A stretch of 64,000 nucleotides of DNA from Rhabditoides inermis. Lineage: Eukaryota > Nematoda > Chromadorea > Rhabditida > Rhabditidae. Location: assembly GCA_963966185.1 (NCBI GenBank), contig CAWZYM010000151.1, forward strand, positions 815,501-879,500, given 5' to 3'. The position numbers and the translations under genes are program-made. Below the pieces are notes generated by a model, which saw only the letters and a list, made by a program, of their open reading frames with translations, did not search any database and had not been told where the DNA came from. Positions within the stretch are counted from its first letter, which is position 1, and each line of letters opens with the position of its first letter. This document shows, one piece after another, positions 25,301-33,743 of this stretch.

Positions 25301-25748
25301 GCAAAGCTGACGCGTTTTTTTGGTCTGACCGTATGTATACCGTTACTTATAGACAAAAAGAGTACGTTTTTTATTCATTAGTAAAGAATAGTCGTTCGCA
25401 TGACGGATAGTTTGTGATATTGACAGCCCTGGGCTAGTGGACGACAATCAGACTATTTCTGAATAATTTAAGAATAGAGACAAGAGACCCGAATCTCTCT
25501 GCAAATTTCACTTGAAAACTTTTATATCCTATTAGACAATTTAGACATAATAAACGCAGTGCATCCTCGTAATTGTAATAATATTGTAAAAAAAATTGGT
25601 ACAACGCGATATTTATGTTTCAGTGATCAGTGTGTTATAGATAATATTTTTGTATAATTTAATATAGCTCATAAAATAACTGATCGTTGATTGTAGGTGT
25701 CGCTTCGCTCCCGGAACCTTCCTCGCAGACTATCAACCATCATGGTAG
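16596..25748 (+). CDS. Multi-exon membrane protein, unknown function
   Basis: Seventeen exons in phase: 16596-16666, 16727-16837, 17007-17079, 17403-17506, 17669-17773, 17918-18045, 18430-18557, 18955-19028, 19241-19354, about 19769-19890, 22798-22901, 23273-23340, 23537-23609, 24007-24104, 24730-24810, 25115-25222 and 25697-25748, giving about 537 aa. The N-terminus is an aromatic hydrophobic anchor (KWFCFLFWFVWRLVLACL), followed by a second hydrophobic stretch. The middle is acidic, Ser/Gly-rich and coiled-coil-like with ERIQTLERRDQ. The C-terminal third has basic helices (RRVRRRLKEELREAARI) and hydrophobic segments FWINVMWVYCLQW and WTAVLIGVASVVMLIP, ending LADYQPSW. The exon 10 acceptor is uncertain; a weak AAAG site keeps the frame. 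Intron 10 is 2.9 kb and holds MITEs and a CpG promoter-like block. I do not recognise the family. Confidence 0.78.
17515..17660. repeat. GA microsatellite in intron 4 of the membrane-protein gene
   Basis: About 145 bases of (GA)n with GGGAGAAATGG interruptions. It fills almost the whole intron 17507-17668. Confidence 0.95.
18046..18954. other. Introns 6 and 7 of the membrane-protein gene
   Basis: Outside exon 18430-18557 there is no further exon. 18570-18700 is rich in irregular ATACCGTAG words, another short palindromic vocabulary like those in the ELP4 intron. 18100-18360 carries three near repeats of a GAAACGTAGATTGTCTCATA phrase. Confidence 0.5.
20001..20311. mobile_element. MITE A with ~98-bp inverted repeats
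   Basis: The arm 20001-20098 is mirrored by 20213-20311 (CTTTAAAAAGTACTTGCG at one end, its complement at the other; CACAAACCTGC inward). The spacer is about 115 bp of CT-rich sequence. It shares the core ATGCATGTGCTTTTG with MITE B and with copies at 56155 and 59127. Located in intron 10 of the membrane-protein gene. Confidence 0.85.
20382..20782. mobile_element. MITE B with ~120-bp inverted repeats
   Basis: Arms 20382-20505 and 20660-20782 are inverted copies (ATTCTCTTTCGAAAAGTACAG and AACAAACCTGCTCTTTC). It carries the same ATGCATGTGCTTTTGTTG core as MITE A. The spacer is AT-rich. No coding capacity, so it would be mobilised in trans if active. Confidence 0.85.
21110..21350. repeat. CT-rich microsatellite
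   Basis: About 240 bases of (CT)n with T and A interruptions, in intron 10 of the membrane-protein gene. Confidence 0.95.
21600..21960 (+). promoter_or_regulatory. CpG-rich promoter-like block inside an intron
   Basis: Contains GGCGGGGC and GGGCGG GC-boxes, GGCCAATCAG and GACCAATAAG CCAAT-type sites, TTACGTGATG and a (GCC)n run, about 840 bp upstream of exon 11. An alternative promoter is possible, but no start site is visible. Confidence 0.35.
22070..22400. repeat. Paired GC hairpins and CT tract
   Basis: Two adjacent perfect or near-perfect hairpins (GTGGCGCGCTGCGCGCGCCAC at 22104-22124 is 21 bp overall with GGCGCGC arms; GGGCGGCGCTGGCGCGCCGCCC region at 22139-22160) are followed by a (CT)n tract of about 200 bases. 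Confidence 0.7.
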
Positions 25749-26298
25749 GAGAAGAAAGACAATCCTTCCTTATATGGAGTCCACAGCGCATTTCTATCCA
25801 TCCCTTACTTCCGTAAATAACCCAGAGATTTACTATACATTTACACTGCAATTCATTCTTCGGATCAAATCCCTAATAACCAGCTATGCACTTCGCTCAA
25901 CTAGGCCAAAGAGAACAAGATATGTGTTTTTATTTGTATTTCCTCTATATCCACTATTCCTCTATCGCTTGCCATATAGCCGATTCTTTTTATGCGCATT
26001 GTATATTCTTTTCACTTGTAGTTGCGTTAGCTTCCCGCCTTTGATTGTTTTTGTTGGGTACTTTACTCATAATTTGTATCGACTACTTTGGCAAAATTAG
26101 CAAATAATCTCGCAATCAACAACGATGAATAATAAAGATGTTATACATATTCAATGAACTCAATGAATATAGACTATATTTTAAGAATGCTTTCGCTCGA
26201 GGACTGATCGAAAGAACTTGCATAAATCGAACGTGAATCTGTTGCAAGCTTGCCAGAGGCAAGCGTCCGGGGTACTGTAAGATGGATCGATTGCGCGT
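25749..26298. other. 3' flank of the membrane-protein gene
   Basis: Includes a candidate AATAAA poly(A) signal at 26131-26136 on the plus strand. No exon is seen. It ends in the GCGT (26295-26298) that is duplicated on the other side of the gypsy element. Confidence 0.55.
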
Positions 26299-26971
26299 TG
26301 TAACTTCTTCCGCACGTACCCCCAATGCCTCCCAGAAGTCGTTGGATAATCTTCCTTATTATTCCACCGATATAATATTATTATACCGGAATTCACGTAT
26401 CGCACCGATGTCCAAATAAGCCGATAATCCGATCAGACGCTGGGTCTGTTCTTCCTCACTAGAGAATTCCGTGCCACGCTACAATAGAACGACCGTCCAC
26501 GTCGTATCTAATCCGTACCAACTATAGTAGAACGACCGTCCACGTCGTATCTACTCTACTATACACGTGCCTAGCCGTCCGCGCTTAGGTACACGCTACG
26601 CTTACGAAACTAGTTCGAAAGCCACAAGTATCCACCGGAAAAGCGACCGGAATATCTCAATCGGAATCACAAACGCAACAACACGAATAGGCGTATTATT
26701 TATAAACAACGGCGGAGACTCACACTCAAATTGCACAACGCACCGTAAACGCCAAAACTATCAAATACTCGACAACAGGCTATTCGCCAATACTTCCACA
26801 ACACAACAACAACGCAAAACAGCACACCGATATTACACACTCTGTTCAACAACAAAAACAACAACGTTTCGAAAATCGAAAGCTACCGTACTCCCTATTT
26901 CTTTACTGGGTCAAATATATTCTAAATATTACAATCGGGTCTAAATATTACAATCGGGTCTCTAACTCACA
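26299..26971 (-). repeat. 3' LTR of the gypsy element
   Basis: 673 bp. It contains an internal direct repeat, AGAACGACCGTCCACGTCG, twice (about 26486 and 26530), seen in both LTRs. Confidence 0.95.
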
Positions 26972-26989
26972 TTTCCCTCCTCTTCCCCT
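26972..26989 (-). other. Polypurine tract
   Basis: On the minus strand AGGGGAAGAGGAGGGAAA directly abuts the 3' LTR, the expected place for plus-strand priming. Confidence 0.85.
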
Positions 26990-28583
26990 AGCATGCCCTC
27001 ATGCGACCATTATCTCCCCTCTCCTGTCCGCCGCCCGAGCGATTGCCGCCGTTCTGTCTCTTCTCCCAGTCGTTGCGGTCGTTATACTGCCTTCCGCGAC
27101 CTCCGAATCCTCCACCACGTCCGCGCTCGCCGAATCCTCCGCGTCCCTGTCCTCCGTATCCTCCTCGTCCTGCGTATCCTCCTCTTCCTCCGAATCCTCC
27201 TCGTACTCCGTCATCTCCATCGTTCGTCTCGACGTCCCGGCGTCTCTTCCTATCGGGCCCGTCTCTCTCGCCCTCCGTCCTCTCCTTCAGCTTGATTTCC
27301 ATGTCCTCGGCCAGCCACTCCTTGAGAAGCTCTCCGTAGTGGCGCAGCTCCTCCCTCGTCGGATGGCGCTTCGACTGGTCGGTGCACGGTCCAAACGCTC
27401 CCGTCGGGCACCGTGTCGATCTCAGATATGCGTTATTTAGCACTTTCCATCCGCTATCGTCTCCGGACTGCTCTGTTAGCCATGTCTTGACTGCGGTCCA
27501 TTCCGTCCACAGAATCTCGCTCTCCAACTCCCGGGGATCCATCGGCGGTGCCGCCACCACCACTCTCCTTCCCTTTGGAATCCTTATCTTACTTCCCTCC
27601 GATTTTTCCCACGTCCCTGCATGCGGCGGCAGAATCAGCACAGCACTCTTGGCTCCGTTATTGTCCCTCGCCCACTCGTCTAGTGCCGCGTACCCGCCCG
27701 TCTTCACCTCGTGCTCCAACACTCTCCTCAGATGCTCCAAACGCTCTCCGGCCGTCACTATTATCGTCCCTTCGGCCTCTCCCTCTCCTCCTCCCTCCTC
27801 TCTCATCAACCGCAACACGTTGTTGAGACCTTCGCTTGCTACGCTGCCTCCGTGACCTCCCGCCCACTTGATCTGGACCTCGCAGTCCAGTCGCTTGACC
27901 ATTCCTCCCATCACCTCCAGGTCTAACACCGCCAGCAAGTCGTAAGTGGCCGTCCATTCTGCCGCTCCAATCTTGTGCCCTCCCTCCCGGTCGCCCTTGA
28001 GAACGGCGAATCTCTTGTTCTTCTCGTTGTCCGTTCCACCTCCCAGAGCGGCCTCTGCCATCATGGCAAACTCAAAAAGGTTCTTCACCTGCGAGCGTCG
28101 CATTGCTGGGGTGAGCTCCTTCTTCAGCTTTCGTCCCTGTGCTGTCTTCTCTCCGTCGCTTTCGACCACCTCCTTCATCTCCAGCGGCCGCCCAAACGAC
28201 CTCGACGGGTAGAGCGGGCTGGTTTCGCGCAGCCTGAAAACAGCATTTGCTTTCCTCGCCCTCCTCTTCCTTTTTGTTCCTTCTCCACTCAGCTCTTCCA
28301 CACATTCTCTCGGTACTTTTCTCAGCACGTCATGTGGCACTCTAATCGGCTCCTTCCCGTCCCCAATCCTAATCACTAGCGCCGACTGCTCGCTAGCTTC
28401 AATCACTCTGTAAGGTCCATCCCATTCAGTCATGAGTTTGGCGCACTCCCTGCCCCTTCTCTCCGTTGGAATAAACATCAACACCCTATCTCCCACCACT
28501 GGCAGCCTCTCTTTACCAACGGCCTTCTTGTCGTACTCCTTCTTCACCCTCTCTCTCTCCTTCTCGCTCTTCTCGCGCACCGT
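26988..28583 (-). CDS. Integrase C-terminus plus long RGG-tailed extension (gypsy)
   Basis: In frame with the upstream pol ORF but separated from it by one TAG at 28584-28586. The first 60 or so residues fit the integrase C-terminal barrel (GDRVLMFIP, EWDGPYRVIE). About 330 further residues follow that I do not recognise, including DLLAVLDLEVMGG, IIVTAGERLEHLRRVLEHEV and TGGYAALDEWARD. The last 75 residues are an arginine-glycine box with repeated GGFGGRGGYAGRGG-type units, typical of RNA-binding tails. The ORF runs right up to the polypurine tract. Such an extension is not part of a standard Ty3/gypsy pol as I know it. It could be an extra gene product or a gag-like or nucleic-acid chaperone module. 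Confidence 0.8.
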   Translation of the reverse strand, partial: TVREKSEKERERVKKEYDKKAVGKERLPVVGDRVLMFIPTERRGRECAKLMTEWDGPYRVIEASEQSALVIRIGDGKEPIRVPHDVLRKVPRECVEELSGEGTKRKRRARKANAVFRLRETSPLYPSRSFGRPLEMKEVVESDGEKTAQGRKLKKELTPAMRRSQVKNLFEFAMMAEAALGGGTDNEKNKRFAVLKGDREGGHKIGAAEWTATYDLLAVLDLEVMGGMVKRLDCEVQIKWAGGHGGSVASEGLNNVLRLMREEGGGEGEAEGTIIVTAGERLEHLRRVLEHEVKTGGYAALDEWARDNNGAKSAVLILPPHAGTWEKSEGSKIRIPKGRRVVVAAPPMDPRELESEILWTEWTAVKTWLTEQSGDDSGWKVLNNAYLRSTRCPTGAFGPCTDQSKRHPTREELRHYGELLKEWLAEDMEIKLKERTEGERDGPDRKRRRDVETNDGDDGVRGGFGGRGGYAGRGGYGGQGRGGFGERGRGGGFGGRGRQYNDRNDWEKRQNGGNRSGGGQERGDNGRMRAC

Positions 28584-30905
28584 CTAGTGAACTATTGCCA
28601 TGCGCCTACACAACTCCGCCACATACTGGTCCCCATCCACCACTTGCGCGAACGATCGCCTCGTGTCGCCCTCCTTACCCAGCCATACCGGGTCTCTCCC
28701 ATGCAATATGAAGTAGGGACTCTCACCGGTCGTGTCATGCACTGTCGTGTTGTATGCATACGTGCAGTACGCCACCATCCGATCCCACTCCCTTACATCT
28801 CCCACCTTCTTCGACAGCATGTTGATTAGCGTTCTGTTGAAACGCTCCACCAACCCATTCTCTCGCGGATTGTAGCCTTTCGTGAACCTGTGCTCCACTC
28901 CCAGCAACTTCTCAACCTCCTCCCACAACTTGCACTCGAACTCCTTTCCTCTGTCGCTTACAATAACCCTGGTCATCCTTACCCCTTCCGCTATCCACTT
29001 TTCAACCACGCATTCTGCTACTGTCTGTGCGGTCTTATCCCTTGTTGGGTACGCCCCAGCCAGCTTGCTGAACTGGTCAACAACACAGACCAAATACCTG
29101 TTTCCTCGGTTGCTCGTTCCCATCTCCAACACATCTACATGCACAATCTCGAACGGCTCGCCCGTCTTGATCTGTTTCAGCGGGGGTGTCAGTCTCTCGC
29201 TTGCATTCACTACCACGCACTTCCCACACTCCGCAATCCACTTTCCAACATCCCTTCGCATCCCCGGCCAGAAAAACTGACTCTTCAACGAGCGGTTCAC
29301 CTTGTATCGATTAAAATGCCCCGCTAGCAGTCCCCTGTGTGCTTCCTGCACCAGACCCTTCCTAGCACTCCTCGGCACTACTACTGTCGGTGTTCCATCC
29401 TCGTCCACTCGACACAGCACCCCCTCCAATACCACAAACTCGTCAATGTTCAACTTAACTCCCTCCACATTCACTCTCCCACTCTCCCCCTTTTCTACTG
29501 CTCTCCTCAGTACCTCCCATTCAGTGTCTTCTCTCAGTAAGACCGTCCAGTCTCCTTCCTCTTTCTCCTTCACCCTGACTGCTCCCACTACAGTCGTCAA
29601 TCCTGTCGTGTTCGCATCCGCCGCCCTCGTCTGGTCGTCCACGCCCTTGCACCCTGGATCTCCCCTGGACAACGCGTCCGCTACACCATTCGCCTTTCCC
29701 TCTACATATCGTATCTCCAGAGCGTACGACTGCACTTCCAAAGCCCATCTCCACAGACGCCCTGCCATCTCAGTCCCCTTCAGCAGAGTACATAGCGGCT
29801 TGTGATCCGTGTATACTATCGTCTTCGCACCCATTATAAACCGCTTAAACTGGCGCAGTGCCGTCACTATCGCCAGCGCCTCCAGATCGCCCACGTAGTA
29901 GTTTCTCTCCGCCTTCTTCGATGCCTTTGATGCAAAGTAGATAGGGTGCTGGTAGCCATCGTCGCCTTCTTGGCTCAACACCGCCCCCAATCTTTCAGTC
30001 GACGCATCCGTGTATAGGTGGGACGGCCTCTCCCCGGACACTGCTCTCTCAATGTCAGGCTGCGCCAGTACCGGTGCCGCCGCTATCTTCTCCTTCAATT
30101 TCAGAAACGCTCGTTCCTGCTCCTCACCCCACTCCCACTTCTTTCCTTTCCCCGTCAGTACGTGCAGTGGTCGCGCAATCTTCGCGAAGTCAAGGATAAA
30201 CTTCCTGTTGTAAGACACCATCCCCATGAATGTCTTCACCTCGCCCACATTCTCCGGCCTCCGGTATTCCCAAATCTTCTTCACCTTGGCTGCATCCAAG
30301 TGTACCCCCTCTCCATCCACTAAATGCCCCAAGAACTCCACCTCGCCTCTCAAAAATGTGCACTTCTCAGGCTTCATCATCAGGCGCGCCCTCTCCAAGG
30401 CTCGAAACACGTTCTCAAGCACCTCAAGGTGCCTCTCCACTGACTCCGTTGCCACGATAATGTCATCGATATAGACCATTACCTCGCTCCCCAGCAACTC
30501 GCCCAACACCGTATCCATCAGTCTCTGGTACGTAGCTGGCGATGTTGACAACCCGAATGGCAGCACCCGGAAAGCGTAAAGCCCTCCCTCAGTGGTCAAT
30601 GCACTCTTCTCTCTCGCTTCCGGTGATAGCTTCACCTGCCAGTACCCGGAATGCATATTCATAGTCGAGAACACCTTCTTCCCCCTCAAGTTAGCGAGCA
30701 TGCCATCGATATGCGGCAGCGGGTACGCGTCCTGCTTGGTGATCTCGTTAACCCTCCTATAGTCCACACAGAATCGCAGCGAGCCGTCCTTTTTCTTGAC
30801 CAATACCACGGGGCTAGCCCACGGCGACTGGCTTCTCTCAATCACCTCCCTCCTCAAGAGGTCATCCAGTATCTTTCTGACCTCGGCCTTGAATGCCATC
30901 GGCAC
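28584..30905 (-). CDS. Gypsy pol: reverse transcriptase, RNase H, integrase
   Basis: 774 codons. RT: VVLVKKKDGSLRFCVDYR near the start, catalytic YIDD in MVYIDDIIVA. RNase H: LYTDAS, ASKKAERNYYVGDLEALAIV, YTDHKPL and the GKANGVADALSRG end. Integrase: the HHCC zinc site (AHRGLLAGHF...CGKC) and the DDE core with VHVDVLE, IVSDRGKEFE and NPRENGLVERFNRT. Every catalytic motif looks intact. It is entered by a -1 shift from the gag-protease frame and closed early by a TAG before the integrase tail. Confidence 0.95.
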   Translation of the reverse strand: MPMAFKAEVRKILDDLLRREVIERSQSPWASPVVLVKKKDGSLRFCVDYRRVNEITKQDAYPLPHIDGMLANLRGKKVFSTMNMHSGYWQVKLSPEAREKSALTTEGGLYAFRVLPFGLSTSPATYQRLMDTVLGELLGSEVMVYIDDIIVATESVERHLEVLENVFRALERARLMMKPEKCTFLRGEVEFLGHLVDGEGVHLDAAKVKKIWEYRRPENVGEVKTFMGMVSYNRKFILDFAKIARPLHVLTGKGKKWEWGEEQERAFLKLKEKIAAAPVLAQPDIERAVSGERPSHLYTDASTERLGAVLSQEGDDGYQHPIYFASKASKKAERNYYVGDLEALAIVTALRQFKRFIMGAKTIVYTDHKPLCTLLKGTEMAGRLWRWALEVQSYALEIRYVEGKANGVADALSRGDPGCKGVDDQTRAADANTTGLTTVVGAVRVKEKEEGDWTVLLREDTEWEVLRRAVEKGESGRVNVEGVKLNIDEFVVLEGVLCRVDEDGTPTVVVPRSARKGLVQEAHRGLLAGHFNRYKVNRSLKSQFFWPGMRRDVGKWIAECGKCVVVNASERLTPPLKQIKTGEPFEIVHVDVLEMGTSNRGNRYLVCVVDQFSKLAGAYPTRDKTAQTVAECVVEKWIAEGVRMTRVIVSDRGKEFECKLWEEVEKLLGVEHRFTKGYNPRENGLVERFNRTLINMLSKKVGDVREWDRMVAYCTYAYNTTVHDTTGESPYFILHGRDPVWLGKEGDTRRSFAQVVDGDQYVAELCRRMAIVH

Positions 30906-32713
30906 CTGCCGCCCCCCTGTCTAATTGGTGCGCTAGTCCCAGTATCTATCTCGTGTAACACCAAATCGGTTGTTCCCAGCTCTTTTTCGCTTAACGCAAA
31001 CGAGCCACTGTACTTGCCAATCATCGCTCTCAGCCGCGCCCATTCCGCCTCGCTCGCAACACATTTGTCGCCTCCCTCCTCCCCTTTCACTCTCCTCATA
31101 ATCTCGTCCGATCGCTCCTCTCCCCTCCATTCTTTTCCTTGGCCCACCCCTAGCATCTCTCCATCCCCCTCTCTCCTTTCTCCCCCCGCGTCTCTCCATT
31201 CCTCAGTGGTCCATCTCCCCACTTCCTCTCCTTTCTTAATTCGGATCGGATCTCCAGTCCTGTTCTCCACCAGCACGCTGCTTACTCCATTCGTTACCTT
31301 GCAGAGTCCACTCTCTATTCCTTTCTGCTTTGACCATAGGATCATTTTTCCCTCGCCCTCTCCCTTCACTTCTATCCGCTTCCCTTGTCCTGGCGGTATG
31401 TACACCCTCTCCTCCGCCCGCACTATTCCTTCCTCAGACACCTTCTCCGCCTGGTCCACTTCGTTGTTGAACGCCTTGAAAGTCTTCTGTCCGAACGACA
31501 TGTTCATCCCCACATACTGCAGCGTGTTAGTGCCCATCAGAATGTCTCCTCCTGATGTTTCAACCACTTGCATGACGATTCTGGTCGGCGTCGTCCCCGG
31601 GAAACACACAGTTACCTCCACCTGCTCAATCGTCTCCATCATATCACCGGACGCATTCGCAATGTGCACCCTCTCGCCATCTATACTCCTCCATGCATCG
31701 TTTCCGTCTCTCTTCAGTTGCTCCCATCTCTCTTTTCCGATCACACTAACCATCGCCCCTGTGTCTAATATCACCTCGCACTTTGCGCCGATGATCTCTG
31801 CTTCCACTCTACACTCGCATCCCACAATTCTCCCCGGTTCGACCGCACTTTTCTCCTCTTTCTTTCCTCCTTCTCCCTCCCTTCCAGACGCCTCCCTCTC
31901 ATTCCCTTTCGTCACCATGTATGCATTCTTGGTCCTGACGTTGCCTGGACCTTGTGCAGCAGGTTTCGATGACATCAAAACACCCTTGGGGGACGTACAC
32001 TGTGACGCCTTATGGTTCGTACCTCCACAATTGTGGCATCGGAATGCTCCCCCGTCCCCCTTGGCCCCTCCCGGTCTGTGCACTGCTCCATTTCCGTTCC
32101 CTTTTCCTCCTATCCCTACTCCATTCGTACCCCTCTGTACTCCTTTGCTGGCGACGATCTCCCTTCTTGCCCATATGTCTTTCGCCTTCTCGCTTTTCAT
32201 TATCCTCTCTTTCGCCCTCTCATATTGCTCCCCCTTCCTCGCCTCCATCACGTCCTGTGCGATATTCAAATAGTCGGGCCATGCTTGGATCTGCTTCAGC
32301 AACACCGAAGCCAGGTCCTTGTCATGGCTCTCGTACTCCTCGTCATCATATGCGGCCCTCGCTTCCCTCTCCACTTTTTGAATGAAGTCGCTCATCTTCT
32401 GTCCCGGCCGCGCACTCATTCTCCTCAACTGCACTACCGCCCTGTTTGCTCTTACCTCTCTATCCACTGCCATCTTCTCCGCCAGTGCCGCAAACACTCC
32501 TTCCAACGTCCCCTCTCTCACTTTCTTCGACAACACATCATATTTCCACTTATCCTTCATTTGCTGTCTTAGCAACATTTTCTGCACCTCTTCACTCATC
32601 ATTCCGTACTTGCAGCGGAACATCACCCAGAACCGCCTCAATGCCTCCTCTGACGCGCCATTACCTAGCGCCTCTACCTCGAAGTCGGGCATGTGCCTTG
32701 TGTCCCTTCCCAT
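30854..32713 (-). CDS. Gypsy gag (capsid, zinc knuckle) and protease
   Basis: About 619 codons. Helical capsid-like region, then a CCHC zinc knuckle (CHNCGGTNHKASQC) near residue 225, a basic Ala/Lys linker, and a retropepsin active site DTGAMVSVIG near residue 320. It ends 17 codons past the pol entry point because of the frame change at the G6 run. The frame is also open a little upstream of the ATG at 32711-32713, so capsid may be reached from the preceding ORF by frameshift. Confidence 0.9.
   Translation of the reverse strand: MGRDTRHMPDFEVEALGNGASEEALRRFWVMFRCKYGMMSEEVQKMLLRQQMKDKWKYDVLSKKVREGTLEGVFAALAEKMAVDREVRANRAVVQLRRMSARPGQKMSDFIQKVEREARAAYDDEEYESHDKDLASVLLKQIQAWPDYLNIAQDVMEARKGEQYERAKERIMKSEKAKDIWARREIVASKGVQRGTNGVGIGGKGNGNGAVHRPGGAKGDGGAFRCHNCGGTNHKASQCTSPKGVLMSSKPAAQGPGNVRTKNAYMVTKGNEREASGREGEGGKKEEKSAVEPGRIVGCECRVEAEIIGAKCEVILDTGAMVSVIGKERWEQLKRDGNDAWRSIDGERVHIANASGDMMETIEQVEVTVCFPGTTPTRIVMQVVETSGGDILMGTNTLQYVGMNMSFGQKTFKAFNNEVDQAEKVSEEGIVRAEERVYIPPGQGKRIEVKGEGEGKMILWSKQKGIESGLCKVTNGVSSVLVENRTGDPIRIKKGEEVGRWTTEEWRDAGGERREGDGEMLGVGQGKEWRGEERSDEIMRRVKGEEGGDKCVASEAEWARLRAMIGKYSGSFALSEKELGTTDLVLHEIDTGTSAPIRQGGGRCRWHSRPRSERYWMTS
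30911..30917 (-). promoter_or_regulatory. Candidate -1 ribosomal frameshift heptamer between protease and RT
   Basis: On the minus strand the zero-frame codons read (ca)G GGG GGC, which fits X XXY YYZ. A -1 slip moves the gag-protease frame exactly into pol, joining PIRQ to RQVPMAF. It could equally be a simple homopolymer indel. Confidence 0.5.
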
Positions 32714-33612
32714 TCTCTCGCTAACCGGAGTAGAAAATATCCACTCACGTGGTTGGCCGTAGGACGATCTCGGTCGACCTCTTTCCTCCTGCCATCGAGT
32801 CCGCCCTCCGTCGTGCTCGTACTCGATCCCCTTTCCCTTCCTCGTGAAGTTTGTGCTGAGCTTCGAGGCGAATCCTGCAACACCTTCCCATCATCATCCA
32901 TCCAATCTGTGATCCCCGACCCTTCTTCCTCTTCTTGTCCTTCCCCTTCCTCACCGTCTCTCTCCTTCTTGTACTTGGCAATGATCCCGGTGGCGTTTTT
33001 CAGCTTGGACCTCAGCTTGTCCACTTCCTCCACGCGGCTTTCCTCTTCTAGGCGCTCCTGCCATTCAGAAGCTGTAGCCTTCCACTTCTCTGCCTCTTGC
33101 CTCCACTCCTCCCCTACTTCTTTCCAATGTTGAGTTTCTTCTAGGGCTTCTTTCACTGACTTCTTTCCCGTCAGCGTCACCAACTCTCCACACCACTCCT
33201 TGAATTTGCGCGCTGTTGCCTTCGCAGACTCATTTTCCTTGTTGAGCTCATCTACCTTCGCATGCAGTTCAGCGTATACTCCTGCTAGATCTATCCCTGC
33301 TTGTTTCGCTTCATCCACTCCTTCGCTCATACCCTCCAGGAGCAACGTGAGCGCGCTCACCCAGTCCCCCATGATCTTGCTTACCGCATCTCTTCGTTCA
33401 TCCCCCGCCCTAAGGCTCTTCATAAGCTCCGAATCAACCCTAACCACCATCTCTTTCGCTTCCTTGATCATTTGCTGGCTCAGTTCTGGCTTCAGATTCT
33501 CAAGTTTACTCACCAGTAGCTCCAAAGCAGGTGCCACTCCTCCGGCCCCTTCTTCGACACCGCCCGAGTGGTCCATCTGCTCCACCTGGTCTTCGTCCTC
33601 GACCCTGACCAT
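32674..33612 (-). CDS. Gypsy gag N-terminal ORF, coiled coil
   Basis: 312 codons from ATG at 33612, rich in Glu/Lys with heptad-like stretches (VDELNKENESAKATARKF, ETQHWKEVGEEWRQEAEKW) and an acidic C-terminal segment (EEGEGQEEEEG). It overlaps the capsid ORF by 40 bases in another frame. A 28-bp GTGAGT...TTAG stretch in the overlap resembles a tiny intron but is shorter than normal nematode introns. Confidence 0.8.
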   Translation of the reverse strand: MVRVEDEDQVEQMDHSGGVEEGAGGVAPALELLVSKLENLKPELSQQMIKEAKEMVVRVDSELMKSLRAGDERRDAVSKIMGDWVSALTLLLEGMSEGVDEAKQAGIDLAGVYAELHAKVDELNKENESAKATARKFKEWCGELVTLTGKKSVKEALEETQHWKEVGEEWRQEAEKWKATASEWQERLEEESRVEEVDKLRSKLKNATGIIAKYKKERDGEEGEGQEEEEGSGITDWMDDDGKVLQDSPRSSAQTSRGRERGSSTSTTEGGLDGRRKEVDRDRPTANHVSGYFLLRLAREWEGTQGTCPTSR

Positions 33613-33721
33613 CCTGTAACCGTCAATATCAGTACTGTCCTAGTACGACACCTGTTCACACTATCCGCGAATCACGTATTATGATATCACGAAACTCGTC
33701 TTGACACTTTATCTCGGTGTT

Positions 33722-33743
33722 CGTCGTTAGGCTTCGGCCCCCA
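33722..33743 (-). other. Primer binding site of the gypsy element
   Basis: Directly after the 5' LTR the minus strand reads TGGGGGCCGAAGCC, starting with TGG as expected for pairing with a tRNA CCA end. The tRNA was not identified. Confidence 0.6.

Noticed and set aside
26567..26944. Open frame of 125 codons inside the gypsy LTR (and its twin at 34012-34350)
   Set aside because: It is LTR sequence present in both copies, with no domain features; an artefact of low stop density in a CA-rich region.
30651..32273. 540-codon open frame on the plus strand opposite gypsy gag and pol
   Set aside because: It is the antisense shadow of GC-rich coding sequence whose minus-strand frame carries the retropepsin and RT motifs.
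32726..32753. 28-bp GTGAGT...TTAG stretch as an intron joining the two gag ORFs
   Set aside because: Shorter than any plausible nematode intron; a frameshift or indel is more likely.
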